The notes under the pieces: generated by a model
Told to the model about the DNA's origin: nothing
The model's database searches: none
The model's input: the letters and a program-made list of their open reading frames with translations, nothing else
Assembly: GCA_002407845.1 (NCBI GenBank)
Contig: DHPK01000036.1
Coordinates: 44,603-67,505 of the forward strand
Source: Leptolinea sp. UBA5366
GTDB lineage: Bacteria > Chloroflexota > Anaerolineae > Anaerolineales > Anaerolineaceae
Direction of reading: 5' to 3'
DNA: 22,903 bases
Position numbers and translations under genes: made by a program
Part shown: piece after piece, positions 1 through 8,264 of the stretch
Position numbering within the stretch: the first letter of the stretch is position 1
Layout of the letters: each line of letters opens with the position of its first letter

Positions 1-2
1 AA

Positions 3-962
3 GGATACCCCGGCTGGATGAAGGATATTCAATTTGCGCTTTCTGTCGGCTCGCTCTATCGCCAGCGGTTTGTCGGATTTGCGTACGAACCTTCCTGGCT
101 AGCGCATCAATTGAATTTACTCTATCTGCCTTTATGGCTGGCTGCTTCGATCACGGGAGATTCTGCTCATGAGCGGCGCGCTGGCTGGCTGACATTTGAA
201 CGGCTGCTGTTCTTTTTGGGAACACTCGTGCTTTATCTGACCCTTTCACGCGTTGGCATTGCTGCTTTCATATTGGTTTTATTGTTTTATCTGATCACTC
301 GTCTATTTTTCAGTACGCGCGGGATGGAGAACGCTCAACGCAGCCGGTTTCGCAGGCTGGTGCCATTGCTGTTCCTGATCCTGCCGGCGGGTTTACTGGC
401 AATCTTATGGACGCTGACGAAACTGGATTTCCGGATGGCGCAGCTGTTTACAATCAATTTGCGCGGCAGGAGCGATCCCTTGTTGTATCTGGCTGAAAAA
501 TTGAGTCTGGCAACTCGTTTTGTGTTCTGGGAAGCGGGACTTAACATTTTCTCTGATCATCCGCTGACAGGAGTCGGGCTTGGCAAGGCTGGATATTACA
601 TGCCGGATGCGCTCAGCGCTTTCGCACTGCAATTGGTTGAAGTCCGAAATTTATTGTATCGATCGAATACGCTTTTGAACATCAAGAGCATCTGGATCAG
701 ACTGCTGGCGGAGACTGGAATAATCGGATTTTCATTTTTCATTGGCTGGCTGACTGTCAGTTTCGCCGATGGTTGGAAACTGATACGATCTGCCTCATCT
801 CAGCAGAAGACACTCGGCTGGATGGCGTGTTTCACGCTGGTCGCGTTTCTGTTAGAGGGGTTCAGCTTGGACACCTTCGCGCTCCCCTATCTTTGGATCA
901 GTCTCGGACTTGCCGGCGGCTGCGGCGTGCTGGCGGATGCAGACAAGGCTGGATCAGCTTGA
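3..962 (+). CDS. O-antigen polymerase/ligase-type (Wzy/WaaL) membrane protein, 5' end missing
   Basis: The frame is open to the left edge (Gly-Tyr-Pro-Gly-Trp precede the first Met at 18), so about 319 C-terminal residues of a longer protein are visible. It has many hydrophobic segments, for example around LLFFLGTLVLYLTLS and the C-terminal WISLGLAGG stretch. It also has the family hallmark FWEAGLNIFSDHPLTGVGLG, which matches the conserved Trp...His-Pro-Leu-x-Gly-x-Gly-Leu-Gly block of Wzy_C proteins, and an early EPSWLA motif often seen in this family. Such proteins polymerise or ligate lipid-linked glycans on the outer face of the cytoplasmic membrane. The stop codon TGA (960-962) overlaps a TTG start for the next gene, suggesting translational coupling. 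Family is fairly secure; polymerase versus ligase cannot be decided. Confidence 0.8.
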   Translation, partial: GYPGWMKDIQFALSVGSLYRQRFVGFAYEPSWLAHQLNLLYLPLWLAASITGDSAHERRAGWLTFERLLFFLGTLVLYLTLSRVGIAAFILVLLFYLITRLFFSTRGMENAQRSRFRRLVPLLFLILPAGLLAILWTLTKLDFRMAQLFTINLRGRSDPLLYLAEKLSLATRFVFWEAGLNIFSDHPLTGVGLGKAGYYMPDALSAFALQLVEVRNLLYRSNTLLNIKSIWIRLLAETGIIGFSFFIGWLTVSFADGWKLIRSASSQQKTLGWMACFTLVAFLLEGFSLDTFALPYLWISLGLAGGCGVLADADKAGSA

Positions 963-2851
963 AACTGCGAATGATCAGCTTTTCACTGTTGATGCTGCTG
1001 ATAATTTTTCAGTCCGGATCAGCAGCACCATCCGAACCCGACAGAACTCTTGCCGAGCAATTGGAAAAACAGCTGAAAGAGCTGACTGTTGAGCCGGCGG
1101 ATCGGGAGGAAATCGCCCGCCGTTTCGGACTGCTGAGCGGCGAGCTGCCGGAGATCCCTGCTCCGCCTGAATGGCAATTGCACATGCAGCGGGATTTTTG
1201 GGTGATCAACACAACGCGCAGAGCCACAGTCGCGGTTCCTGCAGAGATAATTTATATCGGGGATCATCTTGTCGTCTGGATCGAATCAGCTGTGAAATCG
1301 CCGATTTCTCAAGAATACTTTGATGAATTTCGCTTGTTTGATCAGGAATACTATCCCCAGATAAGGGAAACTTTTGGTTCTGAAGAATCTCCCGGGATTG
1401 ATCATGATCCGAAAATCCACGTGCTTTTCACGAAAGCTGCAGGCATTGGAATTCTCGGTTATTTTTCATCGCGCGATGTCGATCATCCCGCTATTTCTCC
1501 CCATTCCAATGCGATGGAAATGTTTATAATGGATGCCGGGATTCTCAATCAGCATCCCAAGCAGATCACAAACACGCTTGCACACGAATTTCAGCATATG
1601 ATTCATTTTGCCCATGATGCGAACGAGGAATCCAATTTGGACGAAGGGTTTTCCGGATTCGCAGAATATCTGATCCAAAACCGGATATCCAATGTGTACG
1701 AGTCATCTTTTTTGAAAAATCCTGATATTTCGATCAGTCAATGGCCGATCGATGCGTCGGGAATTCCTTATTATGGGGCGGCCTTTCTGTTCACAAAATA
1801 TCTGACAGACCGGCTGGGTGAAGCGTTTTTAAAGAAGATTATTATCGAACCAGCCAACGGGCTGGACGGGTTGGAGGATGCCTTGTTTCAGGCAGGACAG
1901 CCTTCCGCTGACCAGCTTTATACGGAGTGGATCGCGGCTAACTTGCTGAACGCGTTAGGACATCCGGCTGGCAACTACCGATATATTGATTATCAACCGC
2001 CAATGCCCTCAAACCAGGCGAATGTTACGACCCTGCCTATGAAAGACCAAATCCTGACTGCAGAAGCGATGCAATATGGCACGGATTTCTATCAGCTCAA
2101 ATGCCCTTCAGGCTTCTATCAGATCGAAATTGAAGGCAGCGCGACTGTTCCGGTCGTGTCTCTAACGGAAGGGGCACAGCTGCCGGCTTGGTGGACGAAT
2201 TCAGTCAGCAATTCCAGTACATCGCTGGAGCGTTCGTTTGACTTTACCGAAATAACCGAACCGATCACACTTCAATTCAGCATCAATTATGATCTGGAAG
2301 AGGATTATGATTTTTTGTATCTGCTGGTTTCGGATGATGGAGGTGACTCCTGGCAGCTGCTCAATTCAGCATATGGCACGAATGTCAATCATTCCGGTTT
2401 CAACCTCGGCTGGGGCTGGACTGGTTCGAGCCAGGGATGGCTGACAGAATCGGTTGATCTGAGCGCTTACGGCGGAAAAGAAATCTTGATGCGATTCGAA
2501 TACATCACAGACCAGGCGCTGACAGGAGAAGGCGCATTGCTGGATGACCTTCGAATTGATGCGATTGCATTTCATGATGACGGATCAGCGCTCGCAGAGG
2601 ATTGGGAATCAGACGGGTTTATCAGGCTGACAGGCGATTTATTGCAGAAATTTGCTGTCGTAGTCGTCAAGGATCAACCGGAAGTCGTAAACGCTGAGAT
2701 CGACACCTTTTCAGGCGGAACTCCTTATACAATAAATTGCGATTTTGACAAATTTCCCGATGCGGCATGCGCTTTCGGAATCAGCCCAATCAATCGGCGC
2801 GCGCATGGATTAGCCGCGTATCAAATTCAAGTAATAAAAACGAACCGCTAA
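959..2851 (+). CDS. Secreted zinc metallopeptidase with MAM-like C-terminal domain (M6/M30-like)
   Basis: The reading frame is open further upstream. I chose TTG at 959 because it gives a good signal peptide (Lys and Arg near the N-terminus, then MISFSLLMLLIIFQSGSA), overlaps the upstream stop as TTGA, and has AAGG about 11 bases before it. ATG at 971 is the alternative. The protein is about 630 residues. HEFQH at residues 209-213 is a gluzincin-type HExxH zinc site, and Glu229 in NLDEGFSGF is the likely third ligand. The region around residues 430-570 (SDDGGDSWQLL, then LLDDLRIDAI) resembles the MAM-like beta-sandwich of immune-inhibitor-A-type peptidases. It likely acts outside the cell. 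Coupling to a glycan polymerase/ligase suggests surface biology. Substrate and exact MEROPS family are unknown. The last codons also form the terminator of the converging operon. Confidence 0.8.
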   Translation: MKLRMISFSLLMLLIIFQSGSAAPSEPDRTLAEQLEKQLKELTVEPADREEIARRFGLLSGELPEIPAPPEWQLHMQRDFWVINTTRRATVAVPAEIIYIGDHLVVWIESAVKSPISQEYFDEFRLFDQEYYPQIRETFGSEESPGIDHDPKIHVLFTKAAGIGILGYFSSRDVDHPAISPHSNAMEMFIMDAGILNQHPKQITNTLAHEFQHMIHFAHDANEESNLDEGFSGFAEYLIQNRISNVYESSFLKNPDISISQWPIDASGIPYYGAAFLFTKYLTDRLGEAFLKKIIIEPANGLDGLEDALFQAGQPSADQLYTEWIAANLLNALGHPAGNYRYIDYQPPMPSNQANVTTLPMKDQILTAEAMQYGTDFYQLKCPSGFYQIEIEGSATVPVVSLTEGAQLPAWWTNSVSNSSTSLERSFDFTEITEPITLQFSINYDLEEDYDFLYLLVSDDGGDSWQLLNSAYGTNVNHSGFNLGWGWTGSSQGWLTESVDLSAYGGKEILMRFEYITDQALTGEGALLDDLRIDAIAFHDDGSALAEDWESDGFIRLTGDLLQKFAVVVVKDQPEVVNAEIDTFSGGTPYTINCDFDKFPDAACAFGISPINRRAHGLAAYQIQVIKTNR

Positions 2852-2873
2852 GGCATAATTGCCGCGGTCCGTT
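2834..2873 (-). terminator. Intrinsic terminator of the minus-strand YtxH/kinase group, inside the metallopeptidase 3' end
   Basis: AACGAACCGC (2839-2848) pairs with GCGGTCCGTT (2864-2873). The single mismatch is a G-U wobble in the minus-strand RNA. A small GGCA/TGCC hairpin (2852-2863) sits inside the loop. Read on the minus strand, the stem is followed by TTTATT, a U-rich tail. It lies 30 bases past the minus-strand stop at 2904. Confidence 0.65.
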
Positions 2874-2903
2874 CAGGTCGATCTTGCAAAACTAAAGGCA
2901 GTT

Positions 2904-3116
2904 TTAGGCGCCTTGGCGGCGCTGCTTAAGCTCTTCTTCCATTTCGTCTTTATATTCCTGGGCAGCACGATTGAATTCAACGAGGACATCTTGAGTTTTT
3001 TCCTGAATTTCGTTGAACCACTCATCTCTTTTGTTTGGGGCGAAGAATAAAACTGCAGCAATACCAATTGCCCCACCAATCAGAACACCGCTAAATAATT
3101 TGCTAAATTTAAACAT
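2904..3116 (-). CDS. YtxH-domain-like small membrane protein
   Basis: Seventy residues. ATG at 3116 is preceded on the minus strand by GGAG six bases upstream, so I prefer it to an upstream in-frame start at 3155. One N-terminal glycine-rich membrane segment (GVLIGGAIGIAAVLFFAPN) is followed by a charged, helical tail rich in Glu, Gln and Lys. This is the usual layout of YtxH-like proteins, whose function is mostly unknown and sometimes linked to general stress. It is the last gene of a minus-strand group, 85 bases after the kinase, and may be co-transcribed with it. A terminator follows. Confidence 0.75.
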   Translation of the reverse strand: MFKFSKLFSGVLIGGAIGIAAVLFFAPNKRDEWFNEIQEKTQDVLVEFNRAAQEYKDEMEEELKQRRQGA

Positions 3117-3201
3117 GATTGACTCCATTATCCTGATTACACATGATTGGTTCAATTCTAATGCAAAACAATCCGCCTGGCAGGATGAGTTCAGCGTTCT
3201 G

Positions 3202-4224
3202 TTATCTCACAACTTCAATTTGGTTCTGGATAGAATGGGCACGAGCATCATGCAATCCGGGAATGACGTCAAGCGCATAATAGGGCTGGTTGGCTTCAAC
3301 AGCAAAAGACGCTGCGACAACTCCGGCAGTGAGCGCCTGAAGCGGGTCATACGTTTTTTGCAGACAACCGATGAATCCGCCGCAAAAAGCATCGTTGATC
3401 CCGGTCGGATTGACAACTTTGGTCTGGTAAGGCTCAACGCGATAGCCGGTTCCAGCCCGGTTATCCCACAGCAGAAAACATTGATTGTCCTGCAAGATCA
3501 GAACATAGTCCGGTCCCCAGTCCGCGAGGGTTTTTGCCATTTCCCAAAGATCTTCCCTGCGCTGTTCAGCGAAAAGTGATTTCAGGTTGTGATCGGTTGC
3601 GATAAAAGCAGTCACCGGATTGAGCAGCGACGGCATGGACTGCAGAAATTGCGGAACCATGTACCCGCTGCCGGCGCGCAGCGTGATGCGCTTCTGACCG
3701 AATTGCGTGAAATGCTGCGTCAGCAGATTATGGGTCATGAAATCCATTGGGCACATATGGATGAAAGGCGTTTCAAGATAAGCGGAAGGAACATCGCGTG
3801 CGATGATCGTCTCTGAGGTCTTTTCAGACTCGCTGTCAATTATCTGAATCGGCTGGTTGTACCCAAGCAGGTCTTTTGGAAATGGCAGCCCTTCATTGGC
3901 ATACTGTGCCATCGGATGAATAGTTGATTTTTGATAGTCCAGGTCGTAATGGATAAAAAAACGATGGTCGATCGGCAGCACCGTGCGCTTAATTCCGCGT
4001 GTGTCGATTCCAATCGCGCTCAGCTTTTCAAGCCAATCGATCGGATAAGACGGGCTGACCCTTGAAATCAGTCCAATTTGCTGTTCCCAGTGATGAGCAT
4101 GGATGGCTGTGTGAAAGAGGTGCCCGCCCGGAATGTTATCGAGAGATTTTCCGCCGGGTGCAATTAGGTAATCCTGCCGCAGCGTCCCAACGATCACGAT
4201 GGGAAGGAAGGGCGCCAGCGTCAT
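3202..4224 (-). CDS. PfkB-family carbohydrate/nucleoside kinase
   Basis: 340 residues. The C-terminal block NPTGINDAFCGGF is PfkB signature 2; Asp278 (GIND) is the expected catalytic base and the preceding Gly contributes to the anion hole. The N-terminal PGGHLFHTA (GG at 33-34) corresponds to signature 1 but lacks the usual Asn-Val-Ala, so the substrate pocket is divergent. Family members phosphorylate sugars, nucleosides or related compounds with ATP; the substrate is not readable here. ATG at 4224 comes two bases after the stop of the upstream small ORF (TGAGTATG) with no clear Shine-Dalgarno of its own, so translation is probably coupled. Confidence 0.85.
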   Translation of the reverse strand: MTLAPFLPIVIVGTLRQDYLIAPGGKSLDNIPGGHLFHTAIHAHHWEQQIGLISRVSPSYPIDWLEKLSAIGIDTRGIKRTVLPIDHRFFIHYDLDYQKSTIHPMAQYANEGLPFPKDLLGYNQPIQIIDSESEKTSETIIARDVPSAYLETPFIHMCPMDFMTHNLLTQHFTQFGQKRITLRAGSGYMVPQFLQSMPSLLNPVTAFIATDHNLKSLFAEQRREDLWEMAKTLADWGPDYVLILQDNQCFLLWDNRAGTGYRVEPYQTKVVNPTGINDAFCGGFIGCLQKTYDPLQALTAGVVAASFAVEANQPYYALDVIPGLHDARAHSIQNQIEVVR

Positions 4225-4226
4225 AC

Positions 4227-4415
4227 TCAGGCAATTCGTCTGAGGAAATCGAAAATTGCATTGCCGATCAGGGCAGAATCTTTTGTTTTAATTTGGTAGG
4301 TTGTGTCTCGGGATTCAGCCTCTCGAATGCGCAGGAAAGCGGAAATCAGCCCGGTTACCATGCCGATTAACGCGCCTGTCAGCAATGTTTTCATTTTCCA
4401 GTTGGGTTGTTTCAT
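4227..4415 (-). CDS. Small glycine-rich single-TM protein, unknown function
   Basis: 62 residues. A GGAGG Shine-Dalgarno (complement of 4425-4429) stands 9 bases before ATG. One hydrophobic segment with glycine spacing (LLTGALIGMVTGLISAFL) is followed by a polar tail ending FDFLRRIA. It is tightly packed between the two-TM gene (16 bases upstream) and the kinase (2 bases downstream), which together with the SD supports a real gene. No family recognised. Confidence 0.65.
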   Translation of the reverse strand: MKQPNWKMKTLLTGALIGMVTGLISAFLRIREAESRDTTYQIKTKDSALIGNAIFDFLRRIA

Positions 4416-4431
4416 TGACAGCGTCCTCCGC

Positions 4432-4860
4432 TTAAGATTTCGATTTGAACAAATTGAAAAATGCTTTTACCTTTGATTCTGATTGGATCAGCGGGTTGGT
4501 GACTTTGTTAAGAATATCATTGACTACCGGTGGGATTGCTTCGATCTTGAGATTGACCTGATCGGTCGCATCCGGCAGCGCTTCCTGCCAGTTCTTGACC
4601 TGTTTTGTGAGAAAAACGGTCAGAATGCCAAATCCGAGCGTGAGAATCAGCAGCAGAAAAAAGATGACTGCAACTAAATAGTTGGCAGCTTTGCTCATTC
4701 CGACCGGATAGGTCAATGCCAAATAGCTAAAACCGGCAACCGCTAAAAGAAAAACGATCAGGATCAGGATCCCGGGAAGCAATACTTGCCTGCCGGTCTC
4801 GTGTTTGTGCTGTTCGAGACGAGCCGTTTTTGTCGCTGAAGTCTTTATTTTTTCGTCCAT
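4432..4860 (-). CDS. Two-TM membrane protein, unknown function
   Basis: 142 residues from ATG at 4860. The frame is open to 4923, but that extension crosses the terminator of the neighbouring gene and the -10 box, so I reject it. A basic polar N-terminus (MDEKIKTSATKTARL) is followed by two membrane spans (GILILIVFLLAVAGFSYLAL; ANYLVAVIFFLLLILTLGFG) and a soluble tail of about 55 residues ending FFNLFKSKS. There is no Shine-Dalgarno; a TATAAT box ends 6 bases before ATG, so the mRNA is likely leaderless. It heads the group 4860-2904. No known family recognised. Confidence 0.65.
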   Translation of the reverse strand: MDEKIKTSATKTARLEQHKHETGRQVLLPGILILIVFLLAVAGFSYLALTYPVGMSKAANYLVAVIFFLLLILTLGFGILTVFLTKQVKNWQEALPDATDQVNLKIEAIPPVVNDILNKVTNPLIQSESKVKAFFNLFKSKS

Positions 4861-4866
4861 AAAACC

Positions 4867-4872
4867 ATTATA
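4867..4872 (-). promoter_or_regulatory. -10 box TATAAT, leaderless start of the two-TM gene
   Basis: Perfect TATAAT on the minus strand with six bases (GGTTTT) before ATG 4860. The hexamer 17 bases upstream (TATTCA) is a poor -35 match. Confidence 0.6.
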
Positions 4873-4896
4873 CTGAATTTCTAAACGTCTGAATAG

Positions 4897-4924
4897 AAGA
4901 AATGAGCGGCAAATGCCGCTCATT
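4897..4924 (-). terminator. Terminator after the malic enzyme gene
   Basis: Perfect 10-bp stem AATGAGCGGC (4901-4910) / GCCGCTCATT (4915-4924) with loop AAAT. On the minus strand it is followed by TCTTCT and starts 8 bases after the malic enzyme stop at 4932. Confidence 0.75.
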
Positions 4925-4931
4925 TTACAAA

Positions 4932-6197
4932 TTATTTTCCAAGTTTTTTCTGATATTCGTCAATATCAATTGGATTTCGGGCAATCCCGCTGTCCATCGC
5001 AGCTTTGGCGACGGCGGAAGAAACCTGCCATTTTGCGCGCTTGTCAAACGCTTTCGGGACAATGTAGTCTCTGCCAAATTCGAGCGATTCCAGCCCATAG
5101 GCTTTCAGCACATCTGCCGGAATGGGTTCATGAGCCAGCGCAGCCAATGCATAGGATGCAGCAGTTTTCATTTCTTCATTGATTGAAGTCGCGCGCACAT
5201 CGAGCGCACCGCGGAAAATGTAAGGGAATCCCAGCACATTGTTGATCTGATTCGGGTAGTCTGAACGGCCAGTGGCGATCACTGCGTCCGGGCGGGTCTC
5301 CCGTGCCAGTTCATATTTAATCTCAGGGTTGGGGTTTGCCATGCCAAAAATGCAGGGGTTGGGCGCCATCGAGCGTGCCATGTCCGGTGTGATAATATCT
5401 GCAACAGACAGACCGCAGAAGACATCGCAATCGACCATGACATCCGCCAGCTGCGCCGGCTTCGTGCCATTGGCGAACTCTGCTTTTTGCGGGGACATGC
5501 CATTTGTCCTGCCCTGATAGATCAAACCGCTTGAATCGCACAGGAATAGATTAGATTTTTCGACACCTAGGCGGACCAGATGGCGCGCACAGGAAATGCC
5601 GGCTGCACCTGCCCCGTTGATCACGACCTTGACCTGATTGGCTTTTTTATTGACGATTTCAAGCGCGTTGAGCAGCGCTGAGCCGAGAATAATCGCAGTC
5701 CCATGTTGGTCATCATGAAATACTGGAATGTCGAGCATTTTTTGTAGGCGCTGTTCGATTTCGAAGCATTCGGGAGCTTTGATATCCTCAAGGTTGATGC
5801 CGCCAAATGTGCAGCTGATGGCAGCCACCGCGTCGATGAATCGTTCTTTATCCGTCGTGTCCACTTCGATGTCGAACACATCAATGTCAGCAAATTTCTT
5901 AAAGAGAACGCCTTTCCCTTCCATGACCGGCTTGCTGGCAAGCGCGCCGCGGTTCCCCAGCCCAAGGATGGCAGTGCCATTGGTGATGACCGCGACCAAA
6001 TTTCCCTTGCTGGTATATTTGTAAACATCATCAGGGTGATCTGCGATTTCCAGAACAGGATATGCCACACCCGGCGTGTAAGCCAGGCTCAAATCAGCGG
6101 CAGTTTCCAGCGGCTTGGTTGGCAGGATTGAAATTTTTCCAGGGACATCATTCAGCTGATGATAAGCTAATGCAGATTCTTTGGTAATCTTAGTCAT
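4932..6197 (-). CDS. NAD(P)-dependent malic enzyme, short single-domain type
   Basis: 421 residues. It decarboxylates L-malate to pyruvate and CO2, making NADH or NADPH, in the cytoplasm. Conserved elements are all present: Tyr40 in SLAYTPGVA, Lys95 in MEGKGVLFKKF, metal ligands Glu137 and Asp138 in GGINLEDIKAPECF, Asp163 in FHDDQHGTA, and the dinucleotide fold GAGAAG at 195-200. The length fits the short YtsJ/MaeB N-terminal-domain class without the phosphotransacetylase-like tail of E. coli MaeB. ATG 6197 has GAGGA close upstream and a TATAAT box 33 bases before it. It appears monocistronic, with its own terminator. Cofactor preference cannot be read from the sequence with confidence. Confidence 0.95.
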   Translation of the reverse strand: MTKITKESALAYHQLNDVPGKISILPTKPLETAADLSLAYTPGVAYPVLEIADHPDDVYKYTSKGNLVAVITNGTAILGLGNRGALASKPVMEGKGVLFKKFADIDVFDIEVDTTDKERFIDAVAAISCTFGGINLEDIKAPECFEIEQRLQKMLDIPVFHDDQHGTAIILGSALLNALEIVNKKANQVKVVINGAGAAGISCARHLVRLGVEKSNLFLCDSSGLIYQGRTNGMSPQKAEFANGTKPAQLADVMVDCDVFCGLSVADIITPDMARSMAPNPCIFGMANPNPEIKYELARETRPDAVIATGRSDYPNQINNVLGFPYIFRGALDVRATSINEEMKTAASYALAALAHEPIPADVLKAYGLESLEFGRDYIVPKAFDKRAKWQVSSAVAKAAMDSGIARNPIDIDEYQKKLGK

Positions 6198-6230
6198 TTT
6201 TCCTCATTTTCTCTTCGAAGAATTAGGCAT

Positions 6231-6236
6231 ATTATA
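6231..6236 (-). promoter_or_regulatory. -10 box for the malic enzyme gene
   Basis: TATAAT on the minus strand in the 63-base gap upstream of ATG 6197. No good -35 at 16-18 bases; a TTGAGA lies 22 bases away. Confidence 0.45.
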
Positions 6237-6260
6237 TCACTGAGGCTTTTTTGCCGATTC

Positions 6261-8177
6261 TCAATCTAAACGCAGCTCGCTCTTCTTTTTCTGTAAGAAA
6301 TTCATGCAATTTTGAGCGCCGTATGCGGCTGCGATACAGAGCGGAACTGTTAAAACACAGGCGTACTGCACCCACTTTGTGCCCCATAAAAATAGAAATA
6401 CCAGTCCGAACAGAAACCAAAAAAGGTAAATCTTGTTTCTTTTCCAAACTGAAGAAAACCCGATACAGGCAAGGATAAAAATCAGTTCATCGATCGAAAA
6501 GAAGAAAAGTTCAGGAGCTCTGCCGAGCGGACTTTTGACCTGATAAATCCCCGGGTGGTGGGCAACGGAACGGGTGACCCAGACCAGCGGCTGCCACCAA
6601 GGGTAAATTTCACTGGATTGAGCCTGATAATTTTCATGGAATCCGAACATCATCGCAATCCGATTATAAGGATCCACCCACATGGAGGGATTGAAGACGA
6701 AAAATGTCAGTAGCGAAATCACGCCAAATAACATAGCGGCAGGAAGTAAGCGCTTCCATAACGCGCGATCCTTCCACCAGACAGAAATGGCAACTGCTGC
6801 CATGGCAAATGCCACCACACAATAGATCAATTTTGAAGCGGCAGTCAGCCCGAGGAAAATTGCAGACAAGATCAGGGTTTGTGCTGCCTTTTTTTTGGAG
6901 ACGATTCTGATTATCTTCAGATACTTGGCGAAAAACCAGATACTCAAAAATGAGAAGAGCATCGGCATGGCTTCGAGGCGGGCTTGAGCGCCAAATTCTT
7001 CAGCCAGCGAATGCGCCATGAAGAAGAATCCGGCGATTGGGTTGATCAAGATCGTCAACACCTGCACCGTCAGCAGGCTGAAAACAGCGCTGACAAGCCG
7101 GCCTGTGAAAATTGTGTAATCTTCTTTTGCCAGTTCGGCGTTGTTCCAGTCACTGAATCCAGCCTGCCGAAAACTTTCGCGGGCATCTAAGATGACCGGA
7201 ATTGCAAAAGTCAGCTTCACCAGAGCCGGATGTTCATGATTGTAGGTAATTTCTGGAATCTGAGCCCATTGAAACGAAAGCGCCTTCTCGCCATATTGCA
7301 TGGCAGCTCGAGAATAAGTTCCTTCATCCCAGCCCAGCGGGAAATGATAGACATTCACCAGCCGGATCACGCTTGTTGCAACGGATAACAGCAGAAATGC
7401 CCAGCAAAACGCCCGCGGACGCGATTTAAGCAGATAGACCAGCCAGGCCAGATAAAAAAAGATCAGGCTGCCCAAAAGAACGACAATTGAATAAAGGTTT
7501 ACCAGAAAATTTAATTTTTCGAGACGTGCCGCAGCCGGACCATAATCGTGGGAGATCATTAATGATTGCTGACTCTGAGAAAGTTGGCTTACTTGGACGG
7601 TTTCTGTCCTGCCATCCCCCCAATCGATTTCGACGATAGCCGAAGTCGCTTCAGGCGTAAAAAATAGGGCAACCTTACTGCCTGACTTACCATTGTAAGT
7701 CAGCGACTCATCCCCTCTGACGGGGTCGAGGACGAGATCATCTCCCTCACGCTGCCAGTCTCCAGCAATCGTGAAGTCGGAAAATGGGATGCCGCGGTAT
7801 CTGTTGTTTAGCGATCGGAAACGCAGCGAGCGGCTGCCGGATCCGGCGGTGTCGTCACTGATCCGGATTTGGATCGTGCGCGTCTGGAGCACCAGCTCTT
7901 TTTGAGGAAAACTAAGATGAAATATAAATGCGATCGCGAAACCGCCCATTATTGCAACGGCTGCTAAAATCGATATGGTTCGTCGTGAAAGAGAAGTCTT
8001 ATTGAGTGTTTTTTGGAGTAGGAAAAAAGATCCCATTAACACTGCCAAAAATATCATGATTAATAAGATGATCGCTTTAGGTTGGAGATCAAGCACCGGC
8101 AGCATCTGCCAGGCTGCGAGCGCGGCACCGGCGGCAGTCAGCAAGGCTGGAAGCGTGAGACGAACCGGGGAACTCAT
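6261..8177 (-). CDS. GT39/PMT-type (GT-C) membrane glycosyltransferase
   Basis: 638 residues. Three N-terminal hydrophobic segments come first (to about residue 90). A soluble beta-rich stretch of roughly 120 residues follows (about 92-212, with DWGDGRTETVQV), and then many membrane spans. After the insert comes the acidic GT-C motif LGWDEGTY with Asp284-Glu285, then ITYNHEHPALVKL, matching the conserved His-Pro loop of dolichyl-phosphate-mannose mannosyltransferase-like (PMT_2) enzymes. These use polyprenyl-phosphate sugars on the outer membrane face. ATG at 8177 has no Shine-Dalgarno but a TATAAT box 8 bases upstream, so it may be leaderless. The N-terminal ectodomain before the catalytic loop is unusual for the family. 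Acceptor (lipid or protein) unknown. Confidence 0.8.
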   Translation of the reverse strand: MSSPVRLTLPALLTAAGAALAAWQMLPVLDLQPKAIILLIMIFLAVLMGSFFLLQKTLNKTSLSRRTISILAAVAIMGGFAIAFIFHLSFPQKELVLQTRTIQIRISDDTAGSGSRSLRFRSLNNRYRGIPFSDFTIAGDWQREGDDLVLDPVRGDESLTYNGKSGSKVALFFTPEATSAIVEIDWGDGRTETVQVSQLSQSQQSLMISHDYGPAAARLEKLNFLVNLYSIVVLLGSLIFFYLAWLVYLLKSRPRAFCWAFLLLSVATSVIRLVNVYHFPLGWDEGTYSRAAMQYGEKALSFQWAQIPEITYNHEHPALVKLTFAIPVILDARESFRQAGFSDWNNAELAKEDYTIFTGRLVSAVFSLLTVQVLTILINPIAGFFFMAHSLAEEFGAQARLEAMPMLFSFLSIWFFAKYLKIIRIVSKKKAAQTLILSAIFLGLTAASKLIYCVVAFAMAAVAISVWWKDRALWKRLLPAAMLFGVISLLTFFVFNPSMWVDPYNRIAMMFGFHENYQAQSSEIYPWWQPLVWVTRSVAHHPGIYQVKSPLGRAPELFFFSIDELIFILACIGFSSVWKRNKIYLFWFLFGLVFLFLWGTKWVQYACVLTVPLCIAAAYGAQNCMNFLQKKKSELRLD

Positions 8178-8185
8178 AGGTAAGA

Positions 8186-8191
8186 ATTATA
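8186..8191 (-). promoter_or_regulatory. -10 box TATAAT, leaderless start of the GT39-like gene
   Basis: Perfect TATAAT on the minus strand with eight bases (TCTTACCT) before ATG 8177. It is part of an 87-base divergent promoter region. The -35 is weak. Confidence 0.55.
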
Positions 8192-8204
8192 ATCGTTTCG
8201 TTGA

Positions 8205-8210
8205 TATAAT
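8205..8210 (+). promoter_or_regulatory. -10 box for the 8265 gene
   Basis: Plus-strand TATAAT in the divergent gap, about 54 bases before ATG 8265, which would give a leader of roughly 48 bases. No convincing -35 hexamer. Confidence 0.45.
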
Positions 8211-8264
8211 TACAGCTTGATCCAGCGCTGGTTTGCTTGAGACTGAGATCAGTGAGAAGAAACG

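Noticed and set aside
3013..3579. 188-residue plus-strand ORF opposite the YtxH gene and kinase
   Set aside because: It crosses two well-supported genes and a gap; no recognizable domain.
5621..6070. 149-residue ORF in another frame of malic enzyme
   Set aside because: Alternative-frame shadow; the malic enzyme motifs are complete in the chosen frame.
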